A stretch of 64,000 bases of DNA from Myotis daubentonii (GCF_963259705.1 NC_081844.1:14307715-14371714), one strand, 5' to 3'. Shown: positions 43,413 through 55,282, numbered from the stretch's first letter. The notes: a model not told the origin generated them from the sequence alone. Numbers and translations are program-made.

Positions 43413-45115
43413 AAAAACTACTATTTATAATTGCATCAAAAAGAATAAAATATTTAGGAATAAATTTAACTAAGGAGGTGAAAGACCTGTACTCTGAAAA
43501 CTTTAAGACATTGGGAAAAATTGAAGATGACATAAAAAATAAATGTAAAGGTATACCATGCTCATGGATTGAAAGAATTAATATTGTTAAACTTTTAACA
43601 CTACCCAAAATAATCTACAAATTTAATGCAGTTCCCATCAAAATACCAATTGCATTTTCTCAGTGCTAGAATAAAGAATCTTAAAATGTATGAACCACAA
43701 AAACCCCAAATACCCAAAGAAATTTTGAGAAAGAAGAACAGAGCTGGAGGTATCATGTTTCCTGGTTTCAAACTATACTACAAAGCTATAGTAATGCAAA
43801 CAGTATAATACTTACATAAAGACAGACACATAGAATAGATAGCCCAGAAGTAAACCTATTCCTATATGGTCAATTATTCTGTGACATAAAAAGGCAACAA
43901 TATAGAATGGATAAAAATCTCTTTAATAAATGGTTTTGGGAAAACTGGACAGCTACATGCAAAAGAATGAAATTGAACTACTATCTTATGCCATATACAA
44001 AAATAAATTCAAAGTGGATTAAATAGTTTAATATAAGACCTGAAACCACAAAATTTCTAGAAGTAAAACTCTTTGACATCAGTCTTAACAATTTTTGTTG
44101 GACCAGTCCCCGTAGGACAACAAAAGAAAAAATAAACAAATTGCATTAGAGCAACCAGAACGCCTTTTTTGAAAAAAGGAGAAAACCATCAAGAAATTGA
44201 AAAAACAACCTCCTAAATGGGAAAATATATCATCATATCTATGATAAGCAATTAATATACAAAATACATATATAAAGAACTTACACAACTAAATATCAAA
44301 AAAATCAAAAACCCATTTTTTTAAATGAACAGAGAGGTCTTGAACAGACTTTTTTTAAAGAAGACATGCAGATGGCACATGAAAAGTTGCTCAACATCAC
44401 TAATCATTAGAGAAATGCAGTCATAACCACAATGAAACATCACCTTACATGTGTTAAAATGGCTATTATCAAAAAGACCCAAAATAACCAAGTGTTGGTA
44501 AGAATGTGAAAAAAAGGGACCCCTCATACATTGTTATTGGGAACATAAGTGGTACAGCAAGTATGGAAAACAGTATGAAGTTTTCCCAAAAAACTAAAGA
44601 TAGAACTACCATATAACCCATCAATTCCACTTCTGGGTATATATCCAAAGGCAACAAAAACACTATTTTAAAGAGGTACATGCATCCCTATGTTCATTGC
44701 AGTGTTATTTACAATAGAGGAGATATAGAAGCAGCCTAAGTATTCATTGATAGATGAATAGGTGAGATGAGGTGGTATACGTATATGTACAATGGAATAT
44801 TATTCAGCCAAAAAAAAGAATGAAACATTGCTATTCATGACAATATGAATGGACCTAGAGGGCATTATACTTCATGAGATAAGTCAGGCACAGAAAGACA
44901 AATACTGTATAATTTCATTTATATGTAGAATCTAAAAAACAAAATAAGCAAGATAGAAACAAACTTAGAAATACAGGAAAGAAAACTGGTAGCAGAGAGG
45001 GGAGGGATTGGGGGGTGGGGAACTAAGTGAAGGGGATTAAGGGATACAAATTTTCAGGTATAAAATAAGTAAGTCATGGGGTTATAATGGATAGCAGAGG
45101 TAATATAGTCAGTAA
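43413..45115 (+). mobile_element. L1 3' half (ORF2 C-terminus and 3' UTR), degenerate
   Basis: Markers in order: AATTTAACTAAGGAGGTGAA, CTCATGGATTGAAAGAATTA, GGTATCATGTTTCCTG, CACATAGAATAGATAGCCCA, GGTTTTGGGAAAACTGGACA, CCTAAATGGGAAAATATATC, TGGGTATATATCCAAAGG, CAATGGAATATTATTCAGCC, then a 3' UTR with GATAGCAGAGGTAATATAGTCAGTAA. It stops at 45115, where a Helitron is inserted. Its 3' UTR continues in inverted form at 45599-45733. Stops and indels preclude protein. Confidence 0.9.
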
Positions 45116-45598
45116 TCCTATCTAACAAAAGAGTAATATGCAAATTAATTGTCACTTCATCACAAAAATGGCGGCACCCATAGCCACAAGATGGCGGTGC
45201 CCAGTCCCCTCAGCCCCGCTGCTGGAGTGTTTGGGCCTGTCAGCCCGGCCAGGGGTCGTGGGGACCAAGCAGAGAGGCAGGATTCGCCCACTCCGGTAGT
45301 GAATCAAGCCTCGCTGCTCTGCCGCCTCTGAAGTGTCTGCGGCCAGCAGCACCTGCTTGGCCATTGCCGTGGTGACCCGTGAGCCAGCAAGTGTGCCCAC
45401 AGGCAGCACCCAGCAGGGTCTGCTTGCCCATCGCCGTGGTGTGGAGCAGGCAGGCCCTGCAGAGAGTTGAAAAACACGGGGAGCAGGCCCAAGCCATCAG
45501 TAGGACATCCCCTGAGGGCTCTCGGATTGGAGAGGGTGCAGGTCGGCTGAGGGACCACCCCCCCCCCCGTGCACAAATTTCGTGCACCGGGCCTCTAG
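45116..45598 (+). mobile_element. Helitron, plus copy of an inverted pair
   Basis: 5' end A|TCCTATCTAACAAAAGAG; 3' hairpin GTGCACAAATTTCGTGCAC and CGGGCCTCTAG ending at 45598, then T. The body contains AAATGGCGGCACCCATAGCC and ATGGCGGTGCCCAGTCCCCT. It shares its whole length with the minus copy at 45734-46192. Confidence 0.93.
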
Positions 45599-45733
45599 TG
45601 AATGTATAATTCCCATATACTCTCTTATTAGTTCCAGGTGTTCATCATAATTATTCAGCACCTATTTACACTCTGAAATGATTTCTATGATAAGTTTAGT
45701 TATCACCTGTCAACATACAAAGTTATTATAATA
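45599..45733 (-). repeat. L1 3' UTR segment, inverted relative to the rest of the L1
   Basis: Read on the minus strand, this segment gives TATTATAATAACTTTGTATG, GACAGGTGATAACTAAACTT, AACACCTGGAACTAATA and AATTATACATTCA. That is the normal continuation of the L1 3' UTR that breaks off at 45115. It now lies in the opposite orientation, between the two Helitrons. Confidence 0.85.
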
Positions 45734-46192
45734 CTAGAGGCCAGGTGCACGAAATTTGTGCATTGGGGGGGGTCCCTCAGCCTGACCTGCACCCTTTCCA
45801 ATCCAGGAGCCCTCATGGGATGTCCTACTGATGGCTTGGGCCCGCTCCCTGTGGTTCTCTGCTCTCTGCAGGGCCTGCCTGCTCCACACCATGGCGATGG
45901 GCAAGCAGGCCCTGCTGGGTGCTGTCTGCAGGCACGTTTGGCTGCTCCCGGGTTGCTGCAGTGATGGCCGTAGACACTCCAGAGGCGGCAGAGCAGGAAG
46001 GCTTGATCTGATACCAGAGTGGGTGGATCCTGCCTCTCTGCTTGGTCCCCGCAACCCCTGGCCGGGCCAATAGGCCCAAACACTCCAGCTGAGGGGACTG
46101 GGCGCCGCCATCTTGTGGCTATGGGCGCCGCCATTGCCATCTTTGCGACAGAGTGACAGTTAATTTGCATATTACTCTTTTATTAGATAGGA
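45734..46192 (-). mobile_element. Helitron, minus copy of an inverted pair
   Basis: Plus-strand start CTAGAGGCCAGGTGCACGAA (A at 45733) and end TACTCTTTTATTAGATAGGA at 46192, followed by T. Same subfamily as the preceding Helitron, including GGGCGCCGCCATTGCCATCT. The TAAAAATAAG that follows looks like the poly-A-like end of the L1. Confidence 0.93.
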
Positions 46193-46489
46193 TAAAAATA
46201 AGATACATGCAAACTTTGTTCCAAAATATAAGTGAATATGTGAATCAATTGAATCATGACTCCATTCCTAGATTGAAATACTGAGTACCATAAAATGTAA
46301 CTATTTTTAAACCACTCATTGACTCTACTGTAATCAAAAACTGAACTCTACTTAATAATTTCAAAATGTATTATGTGATGCTAAGATTTTTTTGAAACAA
46401 AAATAGAATGGAAATATTGAATCAAAATGTTTTTTAGAAAGAAAATACACGAGAGAAGATTTCCCCTACTTGCTGATATTTGTCCCAAA
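46193..46489. other. No feature recognised
   Basis: AT-rich unique-looking sequence after the presumed L1 end. Confidence 0.45.
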
Positions 46490-46680
46490 AAAACAAGTTG
46501 GATTAGAGCAACCAGAAAGCTTCTCTTTTTTTTTATTTTGAACAAAGGAGAAAACCATTAATAAATTGAAAAACTAACCTCCTAAATGGAAAATGCTTAT
46601 CATATATGTGATAAGCAAGTACTATCTAAAATATATATATAAATAACTTACATGACTAAATATAAAAAAACAAGATATAA
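46490..46680 (+). repeat. L1 fragment
   Basis: TTGGATTAGAGCAACCAGAA, GGAGAAAACCATTAATAAAT, CTAACCTCCTAAATGGAAAA and TGTGATAAGCAAGTA match 44130-44290 in the larger L1, in the same orientation but about 2.4 kb downstream. Confidence 0.75.
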
Positions 46681-47079
46681 TAATAATAATTCTCTGCCCT
46701 CTTTTAATTCAGCGCTCCCTCTCCTGAGAAAGTAAGGCTGCCTCCTTAAAGGACTTGTAAATGTAAAATTTTGCATCCCCAGCCGCCATAGCTCAAGGTA
46801 TGGTCACATGATTTATGCCATGCCAATGGGACACAGCCTTCCTCAGGCTGTAATTGTCAGTTAATATCGCGTTGGCAGGTAGTAGAAGAGGCTGCAGCTA
46901 CTTCTAGTTTCCAGCAGCTGCAGCATTCCAGTGGTACCAGTCTCCTTCATTAGTTGTGTGTTCAACCTTGGTCCCAGCAGCAGCAGAAGAGTGCTGGGGC
47001 GTGACTTGAGATGCTCTTCCTGTCTGTGACCTTTATGCCTGTTTCTCTGGCACCTCAAGTTACCACTATCTTTTTTTTT
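46681..47079. other. Unassigned moderately GC-rich sequence
   Basis: Contains GCTGCAGCTACTTCTAG, CCAGTGGTACCAGTCTCC and a short (CAG)n-like spot. It has the feel of an old LINE 3' region or DNA transposon, but I cannot name a family. Confidence 0.35.
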
Positions 47080-47200
47080 AATTTAATTTTATTGTTTAAG
47101 GTATTACAAATAGTAGTATATATGTCTCTTTTTTTTCTTCCCCATTGACCTCCTCCCAGCCTCCTGGATCTGCCCCCTGCACTGTCTCCAAAGACCACCA
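47080..47200 (-). repeat. L1 3' terminal fragment, minus strand
   Basis: TTTTATTGTTTAAGGTATTA, CAAATAGTAG, CCCCATTGACCTCCTCCCAG and GCACTGTCTCC match the tail type at 21215-21340. Poly-T at the left marks the reversed poly-A. Confidence 0.7.
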
Positions 47201-47325
47201 TGAACCAGGGGCACAGTGACAATGACCAGGGAAGGAGCAGAAGCAGTGCCGAGGCAGGCGGAGAAGGTCGTGAAAAGAGTAAGACGGAGAAGCACAGAGC
47301 TGTTAAGAAAGAGCCTCCAGCCATC
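47201..47325. other. Exon-like GC-rich stretch of unknown origin
   Basis: An open plus-strand frame from ATG at 47200 reads about 42 codons rich in Gly, Ser, Lys and Glu before running into the next SINE. The context between an L1 end and a Ves SINE suggests a retroposed or transduced piece. I do not recognise the protein. Confidence 0.3.
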
Positions 47326-47326
47326 G

Positions 47327-47505
47327 CCAGTTTGGCTCAGTGGATAGAGCGTTGACCTGGGGACTGAAGTGTCCTGGGTTTGATTCTGGTCAAGGGCATA
47401 TACCTTGGTTGCAGACTCCTGGCCCTGGTTGAGGTGCATACAGGAGGCAACCAATTGATGTGTCTCTCTCACATCCGTGTTTCCTACCTGTATAAACCCA
47501 TCTGA
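47327..47505 (+). mobile_element. Ves SINE, 3'-shortened
   Basis: Head CATCGCCAGTTTGGCTCAGT with A and B boxes, and core CAGGAGGCAACCAATTGATG. The CT tract and A-rich tail are largely missing, ending at about TACCTGTATAAACCC. Confidence 0.88.
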
Positions 47506-47928
47506 ACATATCTTAAATTGTCAGGTTTACAAGTAAACTAATGCAAAAGTTAGCACTGGAAATTATTGCAATCAACAACCTTTCCACAAGGAAGGTCGGT
47601 GGAATTTAGGATGTGTTACCTGGCCTTGCTGGTGCTAACAGCAGTGAGGAATTTCTGGGACACTTAAGAGCTGGAACTCTGGCAGTTGCTGGCAGGCATG
47701 GCCTGTCTGTGGTCCCATGCAATAAAAGGCTCATTAAAGGCAAAGCTTAGTCTGAGTGGCCTGTGCATGGAAAAATATATAGGGCATGAAAATGTCAAGG
47801 AATTGGAGGTGAACTGATGGCTTCTAACTGGTGGACAACTTACAGAGAGAGTAGCAACGTTTAAGTTCTCAATTCAAGGTATAGATTGAAAAGCAGATTG
47901 TTAATAACTCTAACACAATTATAATTTA
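47506..47928. other. No feature recognised
   Basis: Mixed sequence. No TE ends or gene are visible. Confidence 0.45.
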
Positions 47929-48433
47929 CTAGAGGCCGGGTGCACAAAATTTAAACACGGGGGTGTGGGGGGGTGGTCCCCCCTCAGCCCAGCCTGCACC
48001 CTCTCCAATCCTGGACCCCTCGGGGGGTGTCCGACTGCCAGTTTACGCCCAGTCCTGGGGATTGGGCCTAAACTGGCAGTCGGACATCCCTCTCACAATC
48101 CAGGACCACTGGCTCCTAACTGCTCACCTGCTTGCCTGCCTGATTGCCCCTAACTGGCCCCCATGCCAGCCTGATCACCCCTAACTGCCTCTGCCTGCCA
48201 ACCTGGTCACCCCAACTGCCCCCTGCTGCCAGCATGGTTGCTCCTCACTGCCCCCCCTTCTGACCTGGTTGCCCCCAACTGGCCCCACCCCTGCCAGCTT
48301 GGTCACCCCTCACTGCCCCCCTTGCCGGCCTGGTCACCCCATGCAGTCTGCTGCTCAGTCGTTTGGTCGTCCCTCACTAACCCTCCTGACGGCCTTGTTG
48401 CCCCACTTAGCCTGTTAGGTCCTCCATTCGGTT
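47929..48433 (-). mobile_element. Helitron, 5'-truncated
   Basis: Plus-strand start CTAGAGGCCGGGTGCACAAA. The body has many units of CACCCCTAACTGCC / TGCCAGCCTGGTC type and reaches CCATTCGGTTGTTTCGG. The expected 5' GTCGATTTGCATATTAG..ATAGGA end is missing. Confidence 0.85.
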
Positions 48434-51400
48434 GTTTCGGATGTGATGACACCCCTTACTGCTTGCACCCTAAGGCTGCATTGGCCGAAGAAAATTTTAC
48501 CAGTAGTAAGACAATACACCATATCGCCACTAAATCTTTTTCTATTATTAAACCTCTCAAACTTTTTTCTAAAATAGTTCTTATTTTATTTACAATGTTT
48601 CCATTTATTTTGATATTGTAAATAGAGAACATCTACTAATTTTCATATGTAGGTAGTACAATCATTCACTTAGATTAAATCTCTTGGTTTTAAACAGTTG
48701 TCAAAGTAATTTATTCAGTCTCCTGGTAGGTACATCACCTACATATAATAATTCTCTTCCCGCTTTTTCAATATTTATGTATTTCTTACCACTAGAAAAC
48801 CTATTGCCCATTTTTTAATACATCTTTCAATTTCAAATATACTAAAATAGTCTTTATTTGTGAATATTTTCAAATACCTTTCCAGCATTTTGAGATTACC
48901 CTGTTTTGTTTTTTCATTTAGCTTATTAGTGTGATAAAATAGGTTAATTAATTTTTTGTCAATGTTCTTTCTTAATCTGGGCCACAATGTTTATTAACAA
49001 CAAGTTTCCCTCAGAGGGAATGAACCAAACTGAATTAGGAAGATTTCAGGAACTGACTTGAGTCCACCCCTCTGGTACTCAGCACTTTGTAGCTCTGCCC
49101 CTCAGGAAGCAAAGTAGGAGGAATCATGGTTTCCTGTTTTCACTTCAACCTGTTCCAGTGACAAAATCACACGAGCCCATTGGAGAAATTAAAAAGAAAA
49201 GAAAAGAAATTTAAGAGGAGAAAAACCACCAACTTTGTTATGGAGGGGTAGATTTTTATTATTCTTTCAACTAATAGGATCTATGATGATTTTATTAGCA
49301 CAACTAACTTCCTTGTTACCTCTTCCCTATCTGAGCTTCATTCCTTGAAGATAGCACTTGACCTTTTATTTTAGTCATGTTTTCAGTATCCATATTCCAC
49401 CTTGGAACAGCTGGTACCTGAAGACTGGTGCTACCTGTTTAGGGCAGCGTTGACCTAGCAGGGAGAGTCCCTAGGCGTGCCTACCTGACAGGGAGAAAGG
49501 CTTCTTTTAGCTATTGCACTCATGTTTGAAAATGTTACACCAATTCTTAGCATCACCATTCTTCATACTAAAAACGAATTATCTACTTGGAGTACAGGTT
49601 AAAACTTAATACGCTGCAAAATATAAATTGTGCACTCACATCATAAATATGTTGTAATATTCCAATATTTTTACATGGCAAAATAATGTATATATGGGTG
49701 CAGAGTAAATTAATGTTTCCATGTCACTTTAAGAGAAGAAATTAATTGTTTTTATTGCTAGGTGTTTTTGTGTCTTTACAGACATCCTTCCATTGACTAA
49801 GGAGTAAAGCCAAGGTCCAGCCACAGAGCGGCTGATTCCAGCTATCGGTCGTCCTGCACCCACACAGCCTCACAAGGATAGGTTGAGAGCATCCATTCCT
49901 GCCCCCAAACTTTTATGAAGACCTCATAAACCTCCGATCCTTTCCATCCGTTCTGTCTGTTCAAAGTCAAACACTCTCCTAACTTTTCCATTGATCTGTA
50001 ATAAGGTGTGTGTGTTTTTCTACTTTGATCGTCAGTGTGTGCACAGAGGCAGTGAAGTAGAGAAGATGAACTTTATTCATTTGGTTAAATGCTTTTCTTT
50101 TGGGAATAAAGACATTATAGGTCAGCCAGGACAAGTACCTGTCTGACCTCACCCAACCTAATGGTGGTAGACCTGATACAAGAGACACTCAGGAAATATT
50201 TATAAAGAACTGGCTGTCTGCTCAGTACCTCCACAAACCCTCATGCATTACCTTCAATGCAGCCTCCAATTTAAGGATGGAAAGATATGCTCAAACAAAT
50301 TGTTGAGTGATTAGATTAGCCAGAAAAATAGTTACTGTGCCTGTCCTCTCCCATTCACAAGAGAGGCTAATGTTATTTTTAATAATACTGAAGGCTGCCT
50401 GGCACTTTTAATGCATGTAAATATTTTGTTTAAAAATACTCATCTAAAAGGCCATAAGTGTTTTGGTCATATATCATTCCCCTTTTAAATTGGAATGTTC
50501 AAGGGAATAATTTCTTTGTTATGAACTTAAGCTCTGTGGTCAATTGACCTCTACCTAGAGGAAACCACTTGAGGGCACCAAAGGCATTGCTCTTGCTCTG
50601 CGTCCGTTGGAGGAGGTTATGCTTTCCATCTCATTGTAAATTTAGAGGAAGTGGGTGGGGAAGCCAAGGTCTGGGAAAATGACCATAATAATAGTACCTT
50701 CTGTTTACATGGCACCTTTCTTCAATTAGCTCAGCATGTTTGGATATGATTATTCAGCTGGGAGCTTCCAGTTGTGGGAAATGAGGCACAAGGCGAACAC
50801 GTGGCCTAGGTGGGACAGAGGGTGAGAATAATTCTTATTCATTCCAAATGCCCATTCATTATTTTTACTCTAAAAAGCTGATGTGTGACCTTTCCTGGCC
50901 ATTTCCTTAGAAACAATAAGAGAAGTTACAGTCCCAAACCCAAATACATGTAATGGAAAGACTCATAAGTTTGGCTAGGGAAAATAAAATCACACTCCTC
51001 AGAGCCAAGGAGGAAACAAAATAGACTTATTTTCAACTACGTAAGTATAGCTGTAAGGTGACAAGTACTGTATTCCAATTTCTAACAGGTGCCATGAAGC
51101 AACACAGCCTAAATAGTCCTCTGCTACATTTTACTTGTTGTCTCCAAGCAAATCTTCTCAAACTTGTATTGTAAATCATTCAGCTTATACTCATTCTCTG
51201 CCAAAAATGACCAAAAAGTATAAAGAGAAAAATTGAACTTATATTTAAAAAGCTAAATTCTTGTCTCACATAAGAAAATGCTATGGCAGAGTGTAATGTG
51301 TTAATTAAATGCTCCAGCGTAATTCAGTGAAGAAACATCATGGCAGAGCATTTAGTTAATAGACAATCAGGTCTGTGGCTTAGTCATCAACTGAGAAGAT

Positions 51401-52625
51401 CACTAGAGTGAGTTTCCGAAGAGAGCATTGCACTGCATGTGTGGAACTTCCTGCAGAGTCATCTAGGGTCTCACCTGCTAACAAAAGGGCTCATGTGCTC
51501 TCCAAGCATTACACATGTGACTTTAACCTCTGAATTAGTATGTGGGTACTTACTCACATGTATGTTGGAAGCTGACTGTCCCTTACAGGTTTTAACCCCA
51601 ACAGACTCACTCACCAGGATCATCTGTTTTCACCAAATGCATATTTTTTAACTTAAATTTTAGATGATACTTGAATATGGCTTCCTTTATAGTTCAAATT
51701 ATCTTAACGTATGTCTGTTATATAAAGCGTTTCTCCAAAGTGTTAAGGGACTAATATGATTGCAATTAACTTATTTTTGTTATGATAATATATAGTTCAG
51801 AGACTCTACGTGTCCTGAAATGGAAAGGAATCAAATCATGCTTCTTTCTTTCTTGCTTACTGCTTACACTCCTCCACATCATTCTAAATTTGAGAGAAGT
51901 TAATGATTTATTGAGTTTTATGAAAAAAAATATTTATTTTTACCTTATTTATTTGGATCCTTACCTCAAATGTTTACTTTCCAGGACTGATGCAGATTGA
52001 CTTTTATACACTGCCTGCAACAATTGTACATCATGCCCACTCTCAAAATACTGTAAGTATATAGGAACTGGCTTTGGGATTGGGGGCTTTTGTGGTGTTT
52101 GGCTTTCTCCCAGCCAGAAACACAGAAATCTAAAGGTATAAAAACTAAAGTTATAATACCTTAGGCTCATCCATATCATCCAATTGCTATTTAAAACCAT
52201 TGATTTCTCAAATTTTAAAGCTAGAAAACCAAGCCACAGCAAAGGTAAGGTAATTTGCACATATATAGCAAGTGGTAGACCCAAATCTCCAATCTAGGTT
52301 TTCTATAGTAGCCTTGACTTTGTTTTCCAGAATGTTAAGGAAATAATAAATTAATCTTTATATTCCACATGGATTTTTAACTTCTAGGAAATAAGTAGAA
52401 TGAAAAGGCCAAATTTTCTTAAGATAAATGATTAATCAATTTTATTTTATTTCATAAATATTTTTGAGGCTTTACTGTATATAACATTCTGCTTGACATA
52501 AAGAGGCAAAGTTGGATCTTTAAGGATTCAGAACTAGCACTTATATTTTCTAAACAGTTTGGAGAAAATAAAGAAAAAATGAACATAACCAGGAAAAATG
52601 CACATGCCCTATTAAATAAAAAGTG
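48434..52625. other. 4.2 kb without recognised genes or young elements
   Basis: AT-rich, unique-looking DNA. A MIR-like stretch is possible near 50170-50330 ('catgcattaccttcaatgc', 'ggatggaaagatatgctcaaac'), and another near 50690-50860. Open frames at 51439-51651, 51782-52000 and 51961-52284 are short, overlap on both strands and lack motifs. Confidence 0.45.
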
Positions 52626-52940
52626 GCCTGCCTGATAGAAGTTCCTTTTCATGTAGTTACCCTCCAGAGTTCTTTCATATGTGAGTGAAATCATATGGTA
52701 CTTATCTTTCTTTGAGTGGCTTATTTCACTTAGCATAATGCTCTTGGGGTCCATCCATGCTGTCTGAGAGGATGAGTTTTTCTTCTATTTTTTTTCCTTC
52801 ATTTTTACACCCAAGTAGTATTCCATTGTGTAAATATACCGCAGCTTTTCTATCCATTCATTTACTGAGAGACACTTGGGCTGCTTCCAAGTCTTGGCTA
52901 CTGTAAATAACACTGCAATGAATATAGGGGTGCACAAAAT
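52626..52940 (-). repeat. L1 fragment, minus strand
   Basis: GAAATCATATGGTACTTATC, TTTCACTTAGCATAATG, GGTCCATCCATGCTGTCTGA, TAGTATTCCATTGTGT and GCTACTGTAAATAACACTGC are the reverse complement of the L1 3' region. It ends near GAATATAGGGGTGCAC. Confidence 0.88.
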
Positions 52941-52962
52941 GAACTTACAAGCTAAAATAGAG

Positions 52963-53199
52963 CCCTAACCGGTTTGGCTCAGTGGCTAGAGCGTCGGCCT
53001 GTGGACTCAAGGGTCCCAGGTTCGATTCCGGTCAAGGGCATGTACCTTGGTGGCGGGCACATACCCAGTAGGGAGTGTGCAGGAGGCAGCTGATCGATGT
53101 TTCTCTCTCATCGATGTTTCTAACTCTCTATCCCTCTCCCTTCCTCTCTGTAAAAAATCAATAAAATATATTTTAAAAAGTAAATAAATAAAATAAAAT
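52963..53199 (+). mobile_element. Ves SINE, young
   Basis: Head CCCTAACCGGTTTGGCTCAG with intact A box and B box GGTTCGATTCCGG, core CAGGAGGCAGCTGATCGATG, tail AATAAAATATATTTTAAAA plus (AAAT)n. AAAATAGAG flanks it (52954-52962 and 53200-53208). Confidence 0.95.
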
Positions 53200-53222
53200 A
53201 AAATAGAGACAAAGTCATAGAG

Positions 53223-53456
53223 CAGTGACGGCAAACCTTTTGAGCTTGGCATGTCAGCATTTTGAAAAACCCTAACTTAACTCTGGTGCCGTGTCACATA
53301 TAGAAATTTTTTGATATTTGCAACTATAGTAAAACAAAGACTTATATTTTTGATATTTATTTTATATATTTAAACGCCATTTAACAAAGAAAAATCAACC
53401 AAAAAATGAGTTCACGTGTCACCTCTGACACGCGTGTCATAGGTTCACCATCACTG
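53223..53456 (+). mobile_element. Non-autonomous hAT element with perfect 8-bp duplication
   Basis: The ends are CAGTGACGGCAAACC and GGTTCACCATCACTG, flanked by TCATAGAG on both sides (53215-53222 and 53457-53464). It has no transposase. Near its right end lies the 12-bp palindrome GACACGCGTGTC. The copy at 63459-63693 is nearly the same. The family is known from Myotis as a small hAT-derived repeat (nhAT type). Confidence 0.95.
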
Positions 53457-53539
53457 TCATAGAGGGAGAGCTGGTTGACAGCTGTCAGGGGGCGGGGTTG
53501 GGGGGCAATGTCAGTGCAGTCAAGGAATTGAGCAAAAAA

Positions 53540-53768
53540 GAAAAATAAGAAAAAAACTCATGGACACAGACAACAGTGTGGTGATTGCTGGGGGGACAGG
53601 GGATGGAGGAGGTAGAGAGAGTATAGGGGGGATAAATGGTGATGGAATGAGACTTGACTTGGGGTGGTAAACACACAATACAATATACAGGTGATGTTGT
53701 AGCATTATGCACCTGAAACCTTATAATTTTTCTAACCAGTGTCACCCCAACAAATTAAATAAAAAAAG
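53540..53768 (+). repeat. L1 3' UTR end
   Basis: CTCATGGACACAGACAACAG, GTGGTGATTGCTGG, GGGGATAAATGGTGATGGAA, ACACAATACAATATACAGG and CACCCCAACAAATTAAATAA mark the 3' terminus with A-rich tail. Same type as 26640-26888. Confidence 0.82.
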
Positions 53769-55036
53769 AAAGCTTCATGTGAAAGTGATTAGGTAAAAGA
53801 TTCCATTCAAAATCTGAGAGCTTTAGTCATTACCTTTCATATTTTAAAAATAATTTAATGAGAACGACTTTAAATAGTATCATATTTCAAATTGCTTAGT
53901 TATCCTACTCACCAGAATTACAATTTCTTATGTCACACATATCATATACCTATTAAAACATGCAGCTTATTTTACTGAAACTGTGATGTTTGCCATTCTA
54001 ATTAATCAGTGACTTCCCTGAAGGTAGGGATTTTATCTTACTCATTCTTATATCGCATAGCGTATGTAAAACTGACAAATTCCTGGTAAATGAATGATGA
54101 AAAACTGGGTCAACATATGAATGTTCAAATGTTCCTATAGGGTCACTCAAGGACAGAGAAAAGAGATACAATGGAAACTGAAAAAGGATAGAAATTTAAG
54201 GCTCAACTACACTTAGGTCATTATGAAAAGAGAAGAAGTTAGAGAAAAATACAATAAACAATCAGCTAGGAAAAGAGGTCATTGGCATTTTGTGTCATGT
54301 AAAACAAAGAGAAAAATTTTAGAAGTTAGGGTTGGCAACAGTGTTAAAGGTTAAAATGATTGAAAATGTGCTAGTATTAGAACTGTTCATAAATATCCCA
54401 GGATTTAGGGAATTACTGAGTGCCCCGATGTTTACCACATAGCAGAACACAGAGCTCACTACCTAGCAGGACTACAATAACATCTTCTGGTCTAGAAAGG
54501 AAGACCCTAGAAGTGAAGAGGTCTCTGGGGAAAATGAGTAAAAGCCTATTTTCTATCCTAGTAACTTTCTGGGTAAGTTGAGACTCTTCTTTTGAAGTTA
54601 CACCCTTGAGTTGCCAAGAGCACACTAAATAAAATGTGGGTAATATTCCAATTGCCATTAATGAAGTTAGTTAGAGAGGAAGTCACTGGCTAAGTTATAT
54701 TTAGGCCACAATAACAACCATGTAAAAAAACTTTTCAGCACAGAAGCAAACCTGCCTACATGGGCTACGACCCTCTATTTCACCAAAGGTCTTGGATATA
54801 TGATCTGGCAAAGTTAAACTCTAATAAATTTAAATTTTCCCTCATCTTGTACAGTTTCCATGTCTTAAATTGGGGCCTAAATGATGTCCAAAAGCACCAA
54901 TTCCAACTCTCTAAGGTAAAAAAATAGTATGATCTCTTTCTATAAGATTAGTAAATGGAAACCACTATAAATAGAAGAGAAAACAGCAAGTAAATATATC
55001 TTATGGAATACAACTGCTTAAAAAATCAGAAGAAAA
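53769..55036. other. No gene; L2 3' end at about 53990-54110
   Basis: CTTCCCTGAAGGTAGGGATT, TTTATCTTACTCATTC and TGGTAAATGAATGATGAA recall the L2 3' end in plus orientation. The rest is unique-looking. Confidence 0.45.
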
Positions 55037-55050
55037 CTCTAGAACATCTT

Positions 55051-55268
55051 TTTAAAAAAATATATTTTTATTGATTTCAGGGAGGAAGGGAGAAGGAGAG
55101 AAAGACAGAAACATCAGTGATAAGAGAGAATTATTGATTGGCTGCCTCCTGCACACCTCCTACTGGGGATTGAGCCTGAAACCTGAGCATGTGTTCTTGA
55201 TAGGAATTGAACCTGAGATTCCTTCAGTCAGCAGGCCTACTCTCTCTGCTGAGCAAAACCAGCTAGGT
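55051..55268 (-). mobile_element. Ves SINE, minus strand, perfect duplication
   Basis: TATATTTTTATTGATTTCAG, GGCTGCCTCCTGCACACC and the reversed head ending CAAAACCAGCTAGGT. CTCTAGAACATCTT flanks it at 55037-55050 and 55269-55282. Confidence 0.95.
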
Positions 55269-55282
55269 CTCTAGAACATCTT

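Noticed and set aside
43413..45115. Active L1
   Set aside because: The sequence is 5'-truncated, has stops and frameshifts, and its 3' UTR is disrupted by Helitrons and an inversion.
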